The position numbers and the translations under genes are program-made. Below the pieces are notes generated by a model. The model saw only the letters and a program-made list of their open reading frames with translations, was not told the DNA's origin and did not search any database. From contig NZ_LXIE01000010.1 of NCBI RefSeq assembly GCF_001641085.1, forward strand, positions 86,659-150,658: 64,000 nucleotides of DNA, in the 5' to 3' direction. Source of the stretch: Aequorivita soesokkakensis. GTDB lineage: Bacteria; Bacteroidota; Bacteroidia; Flavobacteriales; Flavobacteriaceae. Positions 16,917 through 25,232 of this stretch are shown here, piece by piece; the stretch's first letter is position 1; every line of letters begins with the position of its first letter.

Positions 16917-17285
16917 ATGCTCATCGAAGGATTATATAAAATTATTGCAACCGAAAACACTTCCGAAGGAATTCTGTCAAAGGTTCATTTAAACAAGGAT
17001 CACGCTATTTTTAAAGGCCACTTTCCCGGAAACCCAGTGATGCCGGGCGTTTGTATGATTCAGATTATAAAGGAGCTGACCGAGGAAGCAACCGGAAAAA
17101 ATTTGTTTTTGACAGTTTCTTCAAACATAAAATTTATGGCGATTATCAATCCCGAGAAAAACCCTGATTTGCAACTCGCCATTGATATTGCTCAGGAAAA
17201 CGGAGAAGTGAAAGTGAAAAACACAACTTCTTTTGAAGACACGGTAGCGTTGAAGCTCAGTGCGACTTTTAAAGTTATTGACTGA
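16917..17285 (+). CDS. FabZ/FabA-like hotdog protein with altered active site (third dehydratase-like)
   Basis: This 122-residue hotdog protein has a perfect FabZ entry, HFPGNPVMPGV (His35 to Val45). Five residues on, where FabZ has the catalytic Glu and FabA has Asp, there is Gln49 (VCMIQIIKEL). It may therefore lack dehydratase activity and act as thioesterase-like or ACP-binding partner, or have a shifted catalytic acid. It follows the lipoprotein gene by one base and overlaps the next gene (TGATG). Confidence 0.82.
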   Translation: MLIEGLYKIIATENTSEGILSKVHLNKDHAIFKGHFPGNPVMPGVCMIQIIKELTEEATGKNLFLTVSSNIKFMAIINPEKNPDLQLAIDIAQENGEVKVKNTTSFEDTVALKLSATFKVID

Positions 17286-17773
17286 TGAAATATTTAATAA
17301 TTATAGTTTTTTTAATTTCTGCAGCTGGAACTGCCCAAGACTTGAACGGAATCCGGTCAGCTTACCCAAAAGCTGTGGAAAGTGCAGAAATTACTGCTCA
17401 ATTTGACGGGGAACTTGCAAAAGTAAATTCCTCAAATAAGCCAGTTTTGCTTGCATACAAAGGGGCTGTTTCCACATTGAAAGCAAAATTTGCCAAATCA
17501 AGAAGTGATAAAAAAGAGTTTTTTAAAGAAGGCGTTTCTTTGATTGAAAGCGCCGTCAAGGCTAATCCTTCAAATGTTGAAATCCGTTACATTCGCATGA
17601 GCGTGCAGGAAAATTCGCCCAGATTTTTGGGGTATCATAAAAACATTGATGAAGACAAAGAATTTATTTTAAAGAATTTAAAAGCTATTTCTTCCACGGA
17701 GTTGAAAGAATTGGTTAAGGATTTTGTTTTAAAATCTGAGAATTTTTCAAAAACTGAAAAAGCTGGATTTTGA
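17285..17773 (+). CDS. secreted hypothetical protein of the pigment cluster
   Basis: This 162-residue protein has a cleavable-type signal peptide (MKYLIIIVFLISAAGTAQ). The mature part is mostly helical (AYPKAVESAEITAQFDGEL, then KGAVSTLKAKFAKSRSDKKE) and contains a TPR-like segment with EAVSLIESAVKANPSNVEIRY-type spacing around residues 85-108. I recognise no enzyme motif. It probably works in the periplasm with the LolA-like protein and the lipoprotein. The start shares one base with the preceding stop. After it the run of overlapping genes breaks for 138 bases. Confidence 0.75.
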   Translation: MKYLIIIVFLISAAGTAQDLNGIRSAYPKAVESAEITAQFDGELAKVNSSNKPVLLAYKGAVSTLKAKFAKSRSDKKEFFKEGVSLIESAVKANPSNVEIRYIRMSVQENSPRFLGYHKNIDEDKEFILKNLKAISSTELKELVKDFVLKSENFSKTEKAGF

Positions 17774-17846
17774 TTTTTTCTTTTTCTTAAACAAAAGGGA
17801 TTCTTTAATTCTATTTTAATCCTAAAACTTATATTTGCTCTGCACC

Positions 17847-17889
17847 CTCTGCGACTCTGCGGTTAATAATCCACCACAGAGGCACAGAG
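17847..17889 (+). repeat. imperfect inverted repeat of the CTCTG/CAGAG dispersed type
   Basis: The 138-base gap behind the secreted protein holds an inverted repeat. The left arm CTCTGCGACTCTGCGGT (17847-17863) pairs with the right arm ACCACAGAGGCACAGAG (17873-17889) at 14 of 17 positions, and a further CACAGAG follows. The spacer is 9 bases. From memory, CAGAG-rich inverted repeats of this kind are scattered through many bacterial genomes. A run TTTTTCTTTTTCTT before it (17775-17788) is not preceded by a hairpin. The rest of the gap shows nothing clear. Confidence 0.65.
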
Positions 17890-17911
17890 TTCACAGAGAA
17901 GAGATTTCTAA

Positions 17912-19105
17912 ATGAACCAAAAACTACTTTCAGAAAAATTCAAAATCCTGAAATGTTGCGTAATTATTCCAACTTACAATAATTACAAAACACTGCAACA
18001 GGTCATTGAAGACGTTTTGGTTTATACGGAAGATGTGATTGTGGTGAACGATGGTTCCACAGACTCCACTTCGGAAATATTGATTCAATTTCCACAAATC
18101 CAGCAAATCCATCTTTCACAAAACAAGGGAAAAGGCAACGCGCTACGCCAAGGGTTTAAACAAGCCGACAGTTTGGGTTATCGCTTTGCAATAACCATCG
18201 ATAGCGACGGACAGCATTTTCCGGAAGATATTCCTGCGTTTATTGAAGCTTTGGAAAAGGAAGAAAACAAAGAAGTACTGTTTATCGGTTCAAGAAATAT
18301 GACCCAGCACGGCGTGCCGAAAAAAAGCAGTTTTGGAAACAAATTCTCCAACTTTTGGTTTTGGGTGGAAACAGGCACACGCTTGCAGGACACACAATCC
18401 GGCTTTAGATTGTATCCGCTTTTTGCGATGAAAAAACTGAAATTCTACACCAAAAAATTTGAGTTCGAAATTGAAGCAATCGTTAAAGCAGCCTGGAGTG
18501 GTATTGAAGTGAAAAACATCCCAATCCGAATCCATTATGAGCTGGAAGATCGGGTTTCTCACTTCCGTCCTTTTAAAGATTTTACGCGAATCAGTATTTT
18601 AAATACTTGGTTCGTACTTGTTACCTTTTTCTACATAAAACCTCGAAATCTTTTCAGAAAACTAAAAAAAAAAGGGCTTAAAAGGTTTGTAATGGAAGAC
18701 CTTCTGGGCAATGACGATTCTGCTGAAAAGAAAGCATTTTCAATCGCTTTGGGTGTTTTTATCGGGCTATCGCCGCTTTGGGGTTTTCATACGGTAACCG
18801 TTATATTTTTAGCATTGCTTTTAAATTTGAATAAAGTGATTGCTTTTGCTTTTTCCAATGTGAGCCTACCGCCATTTATTCCTTTTATACTTTATTTCAG
18901 TTTAAAATTGGGCAGTTGGCTTTTGGGAGAAAGTTTTGTGCTTTCCATGAGTGAAATTGATCCAAGTATTGAGTTGGTGAAATATTTAAAATCCTATATT
19001 GTTGGCAGTTTAGTGCTTTCGGTCACCGCGGCAGTTAGTTGCGGTATCGTGAGTTACGTTTTCTTAATGTTGTTTGAACGGAAAAAGATTCTCGACAATG
19101 GGTAA
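17912..19105 (+). CDS. glycosyltransferase family 2 fused to a DUF2062 membrane domain
   Basis: This 397-residue protein has a GT2 domain of the dolichyl-phosphate-mannose-synthase type in residues 14-240. It shows PTYNN (20-24), VNDGSTDST (45-53) and DSDGQH (97-102) as nucleotide-sugar and metal-binding loop, then QSGFRLYPL. The C-terminal part (about 275-390) has three membrane segments with the DUF2062 pattern GVFIGLSPLWGFH. The domain order fits a polyprenyl-phosphate glycosyltransferase, but its substrate is not known. It is the first gene after the inverted repeat and overlaps the big MMPL gene by 8 bases. Confidence 0.87.
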   Translation: MNQKLLSEKFKILKCCVIIPTYNNYKTLQQVIEDVLVYTEDVIVVNDGSTDSTSEILIQFPQIQQIHLSQNKGKGNALRQGFKQADSLGYRFAITIDSDGQHFPEDIPAFIEALEKEENKEVLFIGSRNMTQHGVPKKSSFGNKFSNFWFWVETGTRLQDTQSGFRLYPLFAMKKLKFYTKKFEFEIEAIVKAAWSGIEVKNIPIRIHYELEDRVSHFRPFKDFTRISILNTWFVLVTFFYIKPRNLFRKLKKKGLKRFVMEDLLGNDDSAEKKAFSIALGVFIGLSPLWGFHTVTVIFLALLLNLNKVIAFAFSNVSLPPFIPFILYFSLKLGSWLLGESFVLSMSEIDPSIELVKYLKSYIVGSLVLSVTAAVSCGIVSYVFLMLFERKKILDNG

Positions 19106-22100
19106 CTGGTTTTTTAAAGCATATCAATTTTTATTAAAAAATAAAATAGCAAGCGCCTTTGTCTTGCTATTAGTGCTTTTTGGACTCACTTTTTTGGTTT
19201 CAAAAATTCGTTTTGAAGAAGATATTTCAAAATTGATTCCAATAAATAGCGAAAATCAAGATCTTCAAAAAGTACTGAAAACCGTCAATTTCACAGACAA
19301 AATTATTGTTACTATCCATAAAAATGATTCCACAGAAATTGACGAACTTACCCAATACGCCACGGAATTTATTGACAATTTGCAAGCGCAATCTTCACAG
19401 TACATCAAAAGCATTCGTGGGAAGGTAAATGACGACGATTTGTTGCGGACAATGGGTTTTGTTTATGAAAATTTGCCGTTATTTTTAGACAAAGAGGATT
19501 ACAAAACCATAGCTGGAAAACTTCAAAATGACAGTATTTTTGCCATTACTGAAGCGAATTACCGAACATTGATATCTCCATCAGGCATTGTTTCAAAAGA
19601 CATGATTTTAAAAGATCCATTGGGACTTTCCTTTATTGCTTTAAAGAAACTGCGGCAACTAGGCGTTACAGACGATTTTTTTTTGAAAGACGGCTTTTTG
19701 GTAAGTAAAGACGAAAAAAACATTTTACTTTTTATAACCCCAAAATTTTCCAGTAGCGAAACTGCTGAAAATGCCAAGTTTGCAGACCAACTTTATTCGC
19801 TTCAAAATAATTTAAACCAGAAATATTCCGGAAAGGTTAGCAGTGAATATTTCGGTGCAGCACTTATAGCCGTTGCCAATGCCCAACAAATAAAAAAGGA
19901 TATTCAATTTACGGTAGGAATTGCAATGTCGCTGCTAATTTTAGTTTTCATCTTTTTCTATCGAAAACTTTACGTGCCCGTAATTCTCTTTGTTCCAACA
20001 ATTTTTGGAGGTTTAATGGCCGTGGCATTATTGTATTTGATTCGTGGAGAAATTTCAGCAATTTCTTTGGGAATAGGTTCTGTTTTATTGGGCGTAACGC
20101 TGGATTATTCGCTTCATATTTTAACGCATATCCGAAACAACGAAACAACGGAAAGTCTTTATAAAGACGTGACCGAGCCTATTTTGATGAGCAGTTTGAC
20201 TACTGCTTTGGCGTTTCTGTGTTTGCTTTTTTTAGATTCACAGGCCTTACAGGATTTGGGCATTTTTGCAGCGGTTAGCGTTTTGGGAGCCTCGGTTTTT
20301 GCACTTTTCTTTATTCCGTTGGTTTATAAAAATCCGCTTTCACGGAAACAGCAAGTCAATGTTTTGGATAAGGTTGCTGACTATCCTTTTCATAAAAACA
20401 AATGGCTTTTAATTGGATTAGGATTGGTTTTGATCGTTAGCATTTTTACGTATCACAAAGTAGAATTCAACAAAGATATTTCCAAACTGAATTACGAACC
20501 TGCGGAAATAAAGGCCGCGATGCAGCATTTGGATGAACTGACCGATATTTCTTCAAAATCGGTTTATCTGGCAACCTACGGAAAATCTGTAGAAGGTACT
20601 TTGCAATTGAACGATTCCATCCACGAAACTTTGGAATTGTTGAAAGAGGAAGGGAAAATAAGCAGCTTTAGTTCCATTGGAGCCTTGGTTCACTCGCAAA
20701 GAGACCAACGTAAAAAAATAGCGGAATGGCAACACTTTTGGAACGTAACTCGAAAAGATAGTTTGGAAAATAACTTGATAGAAAGTGGCGAAGTATTAGG
20801 CTTTAAACCAACAACGTTCAATAGGTTTTATGATTTTTTGGATGAAAATTTTGAAACACTGAAACCCGAGGATTATCAGCAAATTCCATCGGTTCTTTTA
20901 GAAGATTACATCACCACCGAAGCAGATTTCACAACAATTACAACGCTTATAAAACTTGATGATGAAAATGCTTCCGAAATTAAAAGTGCTTTCAAAGAGA
21001 TTCCGAACACCATCGTCATTGACCGCCAAGAAATGAACGAGACCTTTTTGGGGAATTTGAAAAACGATTTCAACAGTCTTATTGGGTATTGTTTGCTCGC
21101 TGTGCTTTTTATACTTTTTCTTTTCTTCCGAAGTTTTTCGCTCACTGTAGTTACAGCTGTTCCCATATTTATCACCTGGTTTTTAACCTTAGGGATTATG
21201 GGGTTTTTCCATATTCAGTTTAACATTTTCAACATCATTATTTCCACATTTATCTTTGGTTTGGGTATTGATTACAGCATTTTTATGACCAAAGGTTTGC
21301 TAAAGGAATTGCGAACCGGTGAAAAGGTAATGGCCACGCACAAAACCTCGATTATGCTTTCGGTTTTGACAACTATTTTGGGTGTTGGGGTTTTGATTTT
21401 TGCGAAACATCCAGCGCTTTATTCCATCTCCATCGTTTCAATCATTGGAATTTTTTCGGCAATGTTTACCGCTTTTACAGTCCAGCCTCTGCTTTTTAAA
21501 CTTTTTATCGGAAGCTCAAAAAAACGGCCAATCACACCGCGAATGTTTGTGCATTCCCTCTTTTCCTTTGGGTATTTCGGACTGGGCGGAATTTGTTTAT
21601 CACTTTACAGCGTCACTTTGATGCCGCTGCTTCCCATTAGCAAAAAAATAAAAATGGGATGGTTTCACAAAGTGATTTCAAAATTTATGAAATCTGTGCT
21701 TTACACCAATCCGTTTGTGAAGAAAAAAGTAATCAATGAAACGGGTGAAGATTTTTCAAAACCCGCCGTAATTATTGCAAACCACACTTCATTCCTCGAT
21801 ATTTTGGCCGTGGGAATGTTGCATCCAAAAATATGTTTTTTGGTGAACGATTGGGTTTATAATTCGCCCGTTTTTGGGAAAGCTGTGCAGCGTGCAGATT
21901 TTTATCCGGTTTCCAGCGGCATCGAAAACAGTTTGGAACCACTTAAAAAGAAAATAAAACAAGGCTATTCACTGATGGCTTTTCCCGAGGGAACCCGAAG
22001 CGAAAGCAATAAAATTAAACGTTTTCACAAAGGCGCATTTTATTTGGCGAACGAATTCAATCTGGATATTCTCCCGGTTTTAATCCACGGAAACAGTGAA

Positions 22101-22796
22101 GTTAATCCGAAAGGAAGTTTCATCATAAAAGACGGAAGTATTACGGTTGAAATTTTGCCGCGAATTAATGCAGATGACACTTCCTTTGGAGAAAATCATA
22201 CGCAGCAAGCAAAACAAATTGGTGCATATTTTAAAAGTGAATTTTTAAAATTACGCGAAAAGATGGAAGGCCCAAAATATTTCCACAGAATTGTTTTGGA
22301 AGAATACCGCTATAAAGGAGATGCGCTATACCGAACGGTGAAAAAGGATTTAAAGGAAAATGCAGAGAGCTATTTTGAAACTCTCCGTCAAGTAAATAAA
22401 ACAGGGAGTATTGCCCACATTTCGGAAGATTCCGGGCAACTCGATTTCCTATTGGCGCTCGATGGTCCTGACCGTAAGATTTTCAGTTTTATTGAAGATT
22501 CCGAAACGCGAACGATACTTCAAAACAGTTATATCACTCAAAAATACGGAAGGCTTCATTTTACCGATTCTGTTTCTGAAACATTACTTTCAAACGTTGA
22601 AACCTTGATTATCTCTTCAGAAAAGATGGCTTCGGAAATCATTTCACAATTGCCAAACCTTTCAATTAAAACAATTGTTTTATTAAAAGAATGTGTTTCT
22701 TCGCAAACCGAAAATATTAGTACCTTAGGCTATCAAAACGTGTACGGGAATACTAATATTAGTATCTTTAAACCATCGGGAAACACAGCAAAATGA
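19098..22796 (+). CDS. MMPL/RND exporter fused to a PlsC acyltransferase and a methyltransferase-like tail
   Basis: This very large protein of 1232 residues combines three parts. Residues 1-850 are an MMPL/RND-type exporter with about 12 spans and two periplasmic domains; the conserved span motifs are GVTLDYS (about 332) and GLGIDYS (about 720). Residues 870-1065 are a PlsC-type 1-acylglycerol-phosphate acyltransferase with NHTSFLD (about 894) and FPEGTRS (about 963). The remainder (1066-1232) looks like a degenerate SAM-methyltransferase Rossmann fold. The start at 19098 overlaps the GT2 gene by 8 bases; an upstream ATG at 19074 is less likely. It ends in an ATGA overlap with the FAD oxidoreductase gene. 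It may export and acylate a lipidic pigment precursor. Confidence 0.88.
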   Translation: MGNWFFKAYQFLLKNKIASAFVLLLVLFGLTFLVSKIRFEEDISKLIPINSENQDLQKVLKTVNFTDKIIVTIHKNDSTEIDELTQYATEFIDNLQAQSSQYIKSIRGKVNDDDLLRTMGFVYENLPLFLDKEDYKTIAGKLQNDSIFAITEANYRTLISPSGIVSKDMILKDPLGLSFIALKKLRQLGVTDDFFLKDGFLVSKDEKNILLFITPKFSSSETAENAKFADQLYSLQNNLNQKYSGKVSSEYFGAALIAVANAQQIKKDIQFTVGIAMSLLILVFIFFYRKLYVPVILFVPTIFGGLMAVALLYLIRGEISAISLGIGSVLLGVTLDYSLHILTHIRNNETTESLYKDVTEPILMSSLTTALAFLCLLFLDSQALQDLGIFAAVSVLGASVFALFFIPLVYKNPLSRKQQVNVLDKVADYPFHKNKWLLIGLGLVLIVSIFTYHKVEFNKDISKLNYEPAEIKAAMQHLDELTDISSKSVYLATYGKSVEGTLQLNDSIHETLELLKEEGKISSFSSIGALVHSQRDQRKKIAEWQHFWNVTRKDSLENNLIESGEVLGFKPTTFNRFYDFLDENFETLKPEDYQQIPSVLLEDYITTEADFTTITTLIKLDDENASEIKSAFKEIPNTIVIDRQEMNETFLGNLKNDFNSLIGYCLLAVLFILFLFFRSFSLTVVTAVPIFITWFLTLGIMGFFHIQFNIFNIIISTFIFGLGIDYSIFMTKGLLKELRTGEKVMATHKTSIMLSVLTTILGVGVLIFAKHPALYSISIVSIIGIFSAMFTAFTVQPLLFKLFIGSSKKRPITPRMFVHSLFSFGYFGLGGICLSLYSVTLMPLLPISKKIKMGWFHKVISKFMKSVLYTNPFVKKKVINETGEDFSKPAVIIANHTSFLDILAVGMLHPKICFLVNDWVYNSPVFGKAVQRADFYPVSSGIENSLEPLKKKIKQGYSLMAFPEGTRSESNKIKRFHKGAFYLANEFNLDILPVLIHGNSEVNPKGSFIIKDGSITVEILPRINADDTSFGENHTQQAKQIGAYFKSEFLKLREKMEGPKYFHRIVLEEYRYKGDALYRTVKKDLKENAESYFETLRQVNKTGSIAHISEDSGQLDFLLALDGPDRKIFSFIEDSETRTILQNSYITQKYGRLHFTDSVSETLLSNVETLIISSEKMASEIISQLPNLSIKTIVLLKECVSSQTENISTLGYQNVYGNTNISIFKPSGNTAK

Positions 22797-24331
22797 GTGA
22801 AAAATATGATGTAGTTATCATCGGTAGTGGCCTTGGCGGGCTGGTTTCGGCGATTATTCTCGCGAGGGAAGGCTACAGCGTTTGCGTGCTTGAAAAAAAT
22901 CAACAGTTTGGCGGCAACCTCCAAACTTTTGTCCGCGATAAAACCATTTTTGACACTGGCGTCCACTACATTGGTGGCCTTTCCGAAGGTCAAAATCTGT
23001 ACAGATATTTCAAGTATTTGGATATTTTGGATGACATCACCCTCAAAAAAATGGACGAGGATGGTTTTGACAGAATAACTTTTGACAACGACCCCAAAGA
23101 ATACAGGCACGCACAGGGTTATGATAATTTCAAAAGAATTTTACTTGAGGAATTTCCCGAAGAGGAAAAAGCGATTGATGCTTATTGCCAAAAAATGCTC
23201 GATACCTGTAGTTTCTTTCCGCTATATGGTTTAAAACTTGGAAAACCTTATTACGAAAATACAGCGCTTTTTGAAGTAAAAGCGAAGGAATTTATAGATT
23301 CCATAACCGAAAACGAAAAACTTCGCGCCGTTTTGGGGGGCAGTAATTTGCTCTATGCAGGAGAAGGTGAGCGTACGCCATTCTATATGCATGCACTTTC
23401 AGTGAATTCATATATTGAAAGCTCCTATCGCTGTATAAACGGTGGCAGCCAAATTACGAAAGCCTTGCTTGCGCGTTTTCGCGAAAAGGGAGGAAAAGCA
23501 TACAAACGTCACGAAGTAACGAAATTTGAAACAGAAAACGGAGTGGTAACTGCCGTGCAAACTGCAAATGGAAAAACCATTTACGGTGATATATTCATTT
23601 CCAACGTTGATCCAAAAATGACGCTTGATATGATTGGTCAAAATCATTTCAGAAAATCATATACCAGCCGCATCGAAAACATTGAAAGTACAGTTGCTGC
23701 TTTCAGTCTGTACTTGGTTTTAAAACCAAATTGTTTTAAGTATATGAACCATAATTATTATCATTTCAAGGATTATAAATCCATTTGGGATGTTCATAAT
23801 TATACACAGGAATCTTGGCCCGAAGCCTATATGATTTCTATGGGAATCAAAAAAGATAAGGAGGAATATGGCGATAACATTACGGTGATGACCTATATGC
23901 ACTTTGATGAGGTAAAACCTTGGGCAAACACTTTCAACACTGCCGCCCAAAAAAATGATCGTGGACAGACGTATGAAGAATTCAAAGCCTACAAATCTGA
24001 AATAATCATTAAGGAGTTGGAGAAAAAATTCCCCAATCTTCGCGATTGTATAGAGGCCGTTTATTCATCCACGCCTTTGTCTTACCGTGATTATATTGGC
24101 TGTAACAAAGGTTCAATGTATGGTTATGTGAAAGACGCCAACAACCCTTTAAAATCCTTTGTTTCGCCGCGGACCAAAATTAAAAACCTATATTTTACGG
24201 GGCAGAGTTTAAATATGCACGGCATTTTGGGCGTTACCATTAGTGGCGTGGTTACGTGTTCGGAAATTTTGGGAGGTGAATATTTACTGAACAAAATATT
24301 GGAAACCACAGAAAAGGAAGAAATTACTTAA
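22793..24331 (+). CDS. FAD-dependent oxidoreductase (phytoene desaturase/retinol saturase-like)
   Basis: This 512-residue flavoprotein has the dinucleotide motif GSGLGG (11-16) at the N-terminus and a CrtI-like C-terminal segment (LYFTGQSLNMHGILGVTISG). Members of this family desaturate or saturate conjugated polyenes and related lipids. In a polyene locus it could adjust the chain oxidation state or add a ring or double bond. It overlaps the preceding gene by 4 bases (ATGA) and is followed 12 bases later by a cupin. It is not a carotenoid operon gene in this context, since no crtB or crtZ is nearby. Confidence 0.87.
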   Translation: MSEKYDVVIIGSGLGGLVSAIILAREGYSVCVLEKNQQFGGNLQTFVRDKTIFDTGVHYIGGLSEGQNLYRYFKYLDILDDITLKKMDEDGFDRITFDNDPKEYRHAQGYDNFKRILLEEFPEEEKAIDAYCQKMLDTCSFFPLYGLKLGKPYYENTALFEVKAKEFIDSITENEKLRAVLGGSNLLYAGEGERTPFYMHALSVNSYIESSYRCINGGSQITKALLARFREKGGKAYKRHEVTKFETENGVVTAVQTANGKTIYGDIFISNVDPKMTLDMIGQNHFRKSYTSRIENIESTVAAFSLYLVLKPNCFKYMNHNYYHFKDYKSIWDVHNYTQESWPEAYMISMGIKKDKEEYGDNITVMTYMHFDEVKPWANTFNTAAQKNDRGQTYEEFKAYKSEIIIKELEKKFPNLRDCIEAVYSSTPLSYRDYIGCNKGSMYGYVKDANNPLKSFVSPRTKIKNLYFTGQSLNMHGILGVTISGVVTCSEILGGEYLLNKILETTEKEEIT

Positions 24332-24343
24332 CATTTTTCGGAA

Positions 24344-25231
24344 ATGGGACATATCAAAACAACACCGATTGAAAGAGTCCGGAATATTTCAAAAGAGGAT
24401 TTCATTAAAAATTATTACAAACCCCAAAAACCTGTTTTGATTGAGGGCTTGACTGAAAACTGGGCAGCTTTTCAGAAATGGAATTTGGATTACATCCAGC
24501 AACACGCGGGCGACCAAATAGTGCCACTTTACAACAACGAGCCCACCAAAGGCAAACAAAATTCCGCAGAACCGGCTACAGATATGAAAATGGCGGACTA
24601 TATTGAATTGATAAAAACCAAACCAACCGACTTGCGCATTTTCTTTTATGATTTAAAAGTGAAGCTCCCCGAACTGCTGAAAGATTTTGAATATCCTGAT
24701 ATTGGCTTAAAATTCTTCAAACGTCTTCCCGTACTTTTCTTCGGAGGCGAGGGTTCCAAAGTACTGCCACACTACGATATGGATTTGGCAGATTTGGTGC
24801 ATTTTCACTTTCAGGGTACGAAAAGCGTAACGCTGTTTTCACCCAAACAAACAAAATATCTGTATAAAATTCCTTTTGCCGTACACAATTTGGAAACCAT
24901 AGATTTGGACAATCCCGACTTTGAAAAATATCCCGCGCTGCAATATTTGGAAGGCCTGCACGCAACCATGAAACACGGCGATGCGCTCTATATGCCCAGC
25001 GGGTATTGGCATTACATAAAATATCTGGACGGCGGTTTCTCGATGACGCTCCGGGCGTTTCCACGGCATTTGGGGCGTTTTGGAAATATGCTTTACAACG
25101 TTTTCATAATGCGACATTTTGAAAACATTATGCGAAAATCCTTTGGGCAGAAATGGATTGATTATAAAGAAAATCAAACACTTTCAAAAACCAATAGTCG
25201 TGCAGCGAAGCTGAAAAAACAAGCCAGTTAA
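24344..25231 (+). CDS. cupin_8/JmjC-like Fe(II)/2-oxoglutarate dioxygenase-type protein
   Basis: This 295-residue cupin-like protein has the JmjC/FIH-type metal triad: His143 and Asp145 (LPHYDMD) and His223 (PSGYWHYI). An N-terminal segment, PVLIEGLTENW (30-40), is typical of the family. Such enzymes hydroxylate proteins or small molecules using Fe(II), oxygen and 2-oxoglutarate. The substrate is unknown; hydroxylation of the pigment is possible. It is adjacent to the FAD enzyme and 1 base from the lipoprotein hydrolase gene. Confidence 0.83.
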   Translation: MGHIKTTPIERVRNISKEDFIKNYYKPQKPVLIEGLTENWAAFQKWNLDYIQQHAGDQIVPLYNNEPTKGKQNSAEPATDMKMADYIELIKTKPTDLRIFFYDLKVKLPELLKDFEYPDIGLKFFKRLPVLFFGGEGSKVLPHYDMDLADLVHFHFQGTKSVTLFSPKQTKYLYKIPFAVHNLETIDLDNPDFEKYPALQYLEGLHATMKHGDALYMPSGYWHYIKYLDGGFSMTLRAFPRHLGRFGNMLYNVFIMRHFENIMRKSFGQKWIDYKENQTLSKTNSRAAKLKKQAS

Positions 25232-25232
25232 G

